A DNA stretch of 64,000 nt from UBA1275 sp002323515 (GTDB lineage Bacteria > Bacteroidota > Rhodothermia > Balneolales > Balneolaceae): contig CAXGAH010000004.1 in the NCBI GenBank assembly GCA_964007875.1, positions 62,001 through 126,000 on the forward strand. Direction: 5' to 3'. The position numbers were made by a program, and so were the translations under genes. The first letter of the stretch is position 1. Each line of letters begins with the position of its first letter. The notes beneath the pieces are model-generated. The model ran no database searches, was not told the DNA's origin, and saw only the letters and a list, made by a program, of their open reading frames with translations. Below are positions 62,601-64,000 of this stretch, one piece after another.

Positions 62601-63272
62601 GTGAAATTCTGGAAATGTCTAATTATTATTTGGATGAGTCTGGTTATTGCGGGTGGGTTCCTGATAAATATCCCATTTATACCCATCTTAGAGCAGACCG
62701 CCCGTAACTTATTTTTCCATGTGCCTATGTGGATGGCTATGTATGCCATGTTTGTCATAAGCGTGTTTCATAGTTTAACTTACCTGCGAAAAGCAGATTG
62801 GTTAGCAGATATTAAAGCAGAGGCAGCGGCTAAAACAGGAATTGTTTTTGGGGTTTGTGGACTTTTGACTGGTTCATTATGGGCTCGGTTCACTTGGGGA
62901 ACATGGTGGAATTTTGCTGAGCCTAAAATGAATTTGGCTGCACTAGCCTTGATGATTTATGTTGCCTACTTCATGTTGAGATCTGCATTTGACGAACCCA
63001 AGAAAAGGGCGCGAATATCTGCAGTTTATAATATCTTTGCAGTAAGTACTATTCCATTTTTGCTGTACGTAGTTCCACGTCAATTGACTAGCCTGCATCC
63101 AGGAGCAGATGGGAATCCAGCCTTTTCTGAAATTACTGCTGACGAACTTAGGTTTATTTTATACCCAGCCATGATAGGTTTCATCGCGTTATCGTATTGG
63201 GTATACGACATAACTTACCGAGTATATCGAGTCAGATATATTTCAGAACAACCACTTAAAAATCCAATATAA
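62601..63272 (+). CDS. ccmC: Heme-handling protein CcmC/CcsA family
   Basis: A 223-residue membrane protein with six helices. The NLFFHVPMWMAMY and tryptophan-rich WARFTWGTWWNFAEPK (WWD-type heme-binding motif) identify CcmC, which delivers heme to CcmE in the periplasm. The start is GTG. Four bases separate it from the next gene. ccmA and ccmB, the usual partners, are not immediately upstream. Confidence 0.92.
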   Translation: MKFWKCLIIIWMSLVIAGGFLINIPFIPILEQTARNLFFHVPMWMAMYAMFVISVFHSLTYLRKADWLADIKAEAAAKTGIVFGVCGLLTGSLWARFTWGTWWNFAEPKMNLAALALMIYVAYFMLRSAFDEPKKRARISAVYNIFAVSTIPFLLYVVPRQLTSLHPGADGNPAFSEITADELRFILYPAMIGFIALSYWVYDITYRVYRVRYISEQPLKNPI

Positions 63273-63275
63273 ACT

Positions 63276-63560
63276 ATGTACTTAACTCAGCTATTATTTT
63301 TAGTAACGAGTATGTTTCAAGACTCTACAGACGTTGCCCCCATGGATACGTTAAGCGAGGCATATTCAGATAAATGGATTTCGGCAGCTAATCAGGGGGA
63401 GGGATTCTTTGCAAGCTTTATGAGTTCAAATAATCTCATTTTTGTTGTATTAGGGGTTACCTTAATTATTTGGACGGTACTGATCGTGTATCTTACTCGT
63501 GTAGATAAAAAAATATCCTTGCTAGAAAACCAATTAAATCATTCATCAAATGAAGCCTAA
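63276..63560 (+). CDS. ccmD: CcmD-like small membrane protein
   Basis: A 94-residue protein with one clear transmembrane helix (LIFVVLGVTLIIWTVLIVYLTRVDKKISLLENQL) followed by a charged coil. That topology and its position between ccmC and ccmE are those of CcmD, which stabilises the CcmC-CcmE interaction. It is longer than the usual 50-70 residues because of an N-terminal exported-looking stretch. Overlaps ccmE by 11 bases. Confidence 0.75.
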   Translation: MYLTQLLFLVTSMFQDSTDVAPMDTLSEAYSDKWISAANQGEGFFASFMSSNNLIFVVLGVTLIIWTVLIVYLTRVDKKISLLENQLNHSSNEA

Positions 63561-63963
63561 ATTAATTTTTGGAAGCATTGCAATCATTGTCTTCACTTCA
63601 TTGCTCCTGTACAATTTTGGGGAGAGTATCAGCACCTATACAGACTTTGACAAAGCAGCTAAATTAAAAACTGCTCATGTACCAGGTACTTGGGAACCCG
63701 AAATGGAGTATGGGTTTTCAAGAGAAACGATGCAGTTCAGTTTCCACATGAAGGATGAGTCTGGAAAAGTAAAAAAAGTTGTATACAGCCGGCCCAAACC
63801 CAATAACTTTGAGCAAGCAGATCGTCTAGTAGTAATTGGTGAGCTTAGGAATGACGTTTTCTATGCGGACGAGATGCTTATGAAATGCCCTTCTAAATAT
63901 AATGCTACCGATGTAGATAGTTATGGAACCCAACCCGTAGCAGCTGGGGTTCAAGGACTTTAA
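63550..63963 (+). CDS. ccmE: Cytochrome c maturation heme chaperone CcmE (Cys type)
   Basis: A 137-residue periplasmic protein with an N-terminal membrane anchor (about 5-21) and the OB-fold CcmE domain (LVVIGELRNDVFYADEMLMKCPSKY). At the heme-attachment site most CcmE proteins have a His in an HxxxY motif; here it is Cys113 in CPSKY, the CxxxY variant known from Desulfovibrio and archaea. A poorly conserved C-terminal tail follows. Overlaps ccmD and lies 2 bases before the ccmF-like start. Confidence 0.9.
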   Translation: MKPKLIFGSIAIIVFTSLLLYNFGESISTYTDFDKAAKLKTAHVPGTWEPEMEYGFSRETMQFSFHMKDESGKVKKVVYSRPKPNNFEQADRLVVIGELRNDVFYADEMLMKCPSKYNATDVDSYGTQPVAAGVQGL

Positions 63964-63965
63964 TC

Positions 63966-64000
63966 ATGGAAGGAATTATTGGAAAGTGGTTAATAAGCGC
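63966..64000 (+). CDS. Start of a CcmF-like gene (truncated by window edge)
   Basis: ATG 2 bases after ccmE, encoding MEGIIGKWLIS. Position and sequence fit the beginning of the heme lyase CcmF, but only 11 codons are visible. Confidence 0.55.
   Translation, partial: MEGIIGKWLIS

Overview
The window reads as a continuous piece of a bacterial chromosome from the Bacteroidota/Rhodothermota/Balneolota side of the tree, most like a marine Balneolota-type organism (inference from gene content, not from any search). The reasons are: a type II (beta-grasp) glutamine synthetase; a C-terminal sorting domain of the YPNPFNP type (type IX secretion); DUF3098, DUF2141, DUF4212/VC_2705-type symporter and LuxE/LuxC-like gene families that are common there; menaquinone biosynthesis genes; a Cys-type CcmE; AT-rich intergenic DNA; and two TAnnTTTG promoter -7 elements typical of that group. 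No rRNA, tRNA, insertion sequence, prophage or CRISPR array was seen.

Layout. 1-3.2 kb: end of murB, then an ammonium transporter/outer-membrane porin pair on the minus strand. 3.2-8.5 kb: purB, then the convergent men operon menA-menC-menE. 8.7-16.7 kb: glnII, small proteins (DUF2141, YbjQ, RRM protein), purK-purE, prfA, pckA and a rhodanese lipoprotein. 16.9-25.5 kb: a plus-strand run of gatB, a redox-dead thioredoxin-fold lipoprotein, tpiA, purD, an NHL-type protein and a LuxE-like/LuxC-like pair. 25.7-34.2 kb: leuS, convergent with gltA, then mazG, an unassigned secreted protein, a TPR protein and maf. 34.4-38.6 kb: DUF3098, DUF92, a dicarboxylate/amino-acid symporter, a decayed aldo/keto reductase and an acyl-ACP thioesterase. 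38.7-47.3 kb: the vitamin B12 region. 47.6-56.2 kb: a sodium/solute symporter with its small subunit, then thioredoxin, S41 protease, hslUV and RNase G on the minus strand. 56.6-62.4 kb: murA/biotin-carrier operon, then Spx/ArsC, DUF3108, dut and an MFS transporter. 62.6-64 kb: start of a cytochrome c maturation cluster (ccmC, ccmD-like, ccmE, start of ccmF).

Most of the window is housekeeping. The part that stands out is 38.7-47.3 kb: a cobalamin riboswitch precedes a TonB-dependent receptor and a beta-propeller-like protein with a type IX sorting tail, a plausible surface B12-capture pair analogous to BtuB-BtuG. Immediately downstream is an adenosylcobalamin-dependent class II ribonucleotide reductase, a major B12 consumer, whose upstream region carries an AT-rich stretch and a 10-bp-phased array of DnaA boxes. 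B12 capture, B12 use and a replication-linked signal are therefore neighbours.

Other points of note are a tandem 45-bp in-frame repeat in front of the propeller protein's signal sequence, recurrent polar low-complexity insertions in otherwise conserved enzymes, unusually long leaders before several export signals, a multiply broken aldo/keto reductase and a LuxE/LuxC pair with no luciferase.
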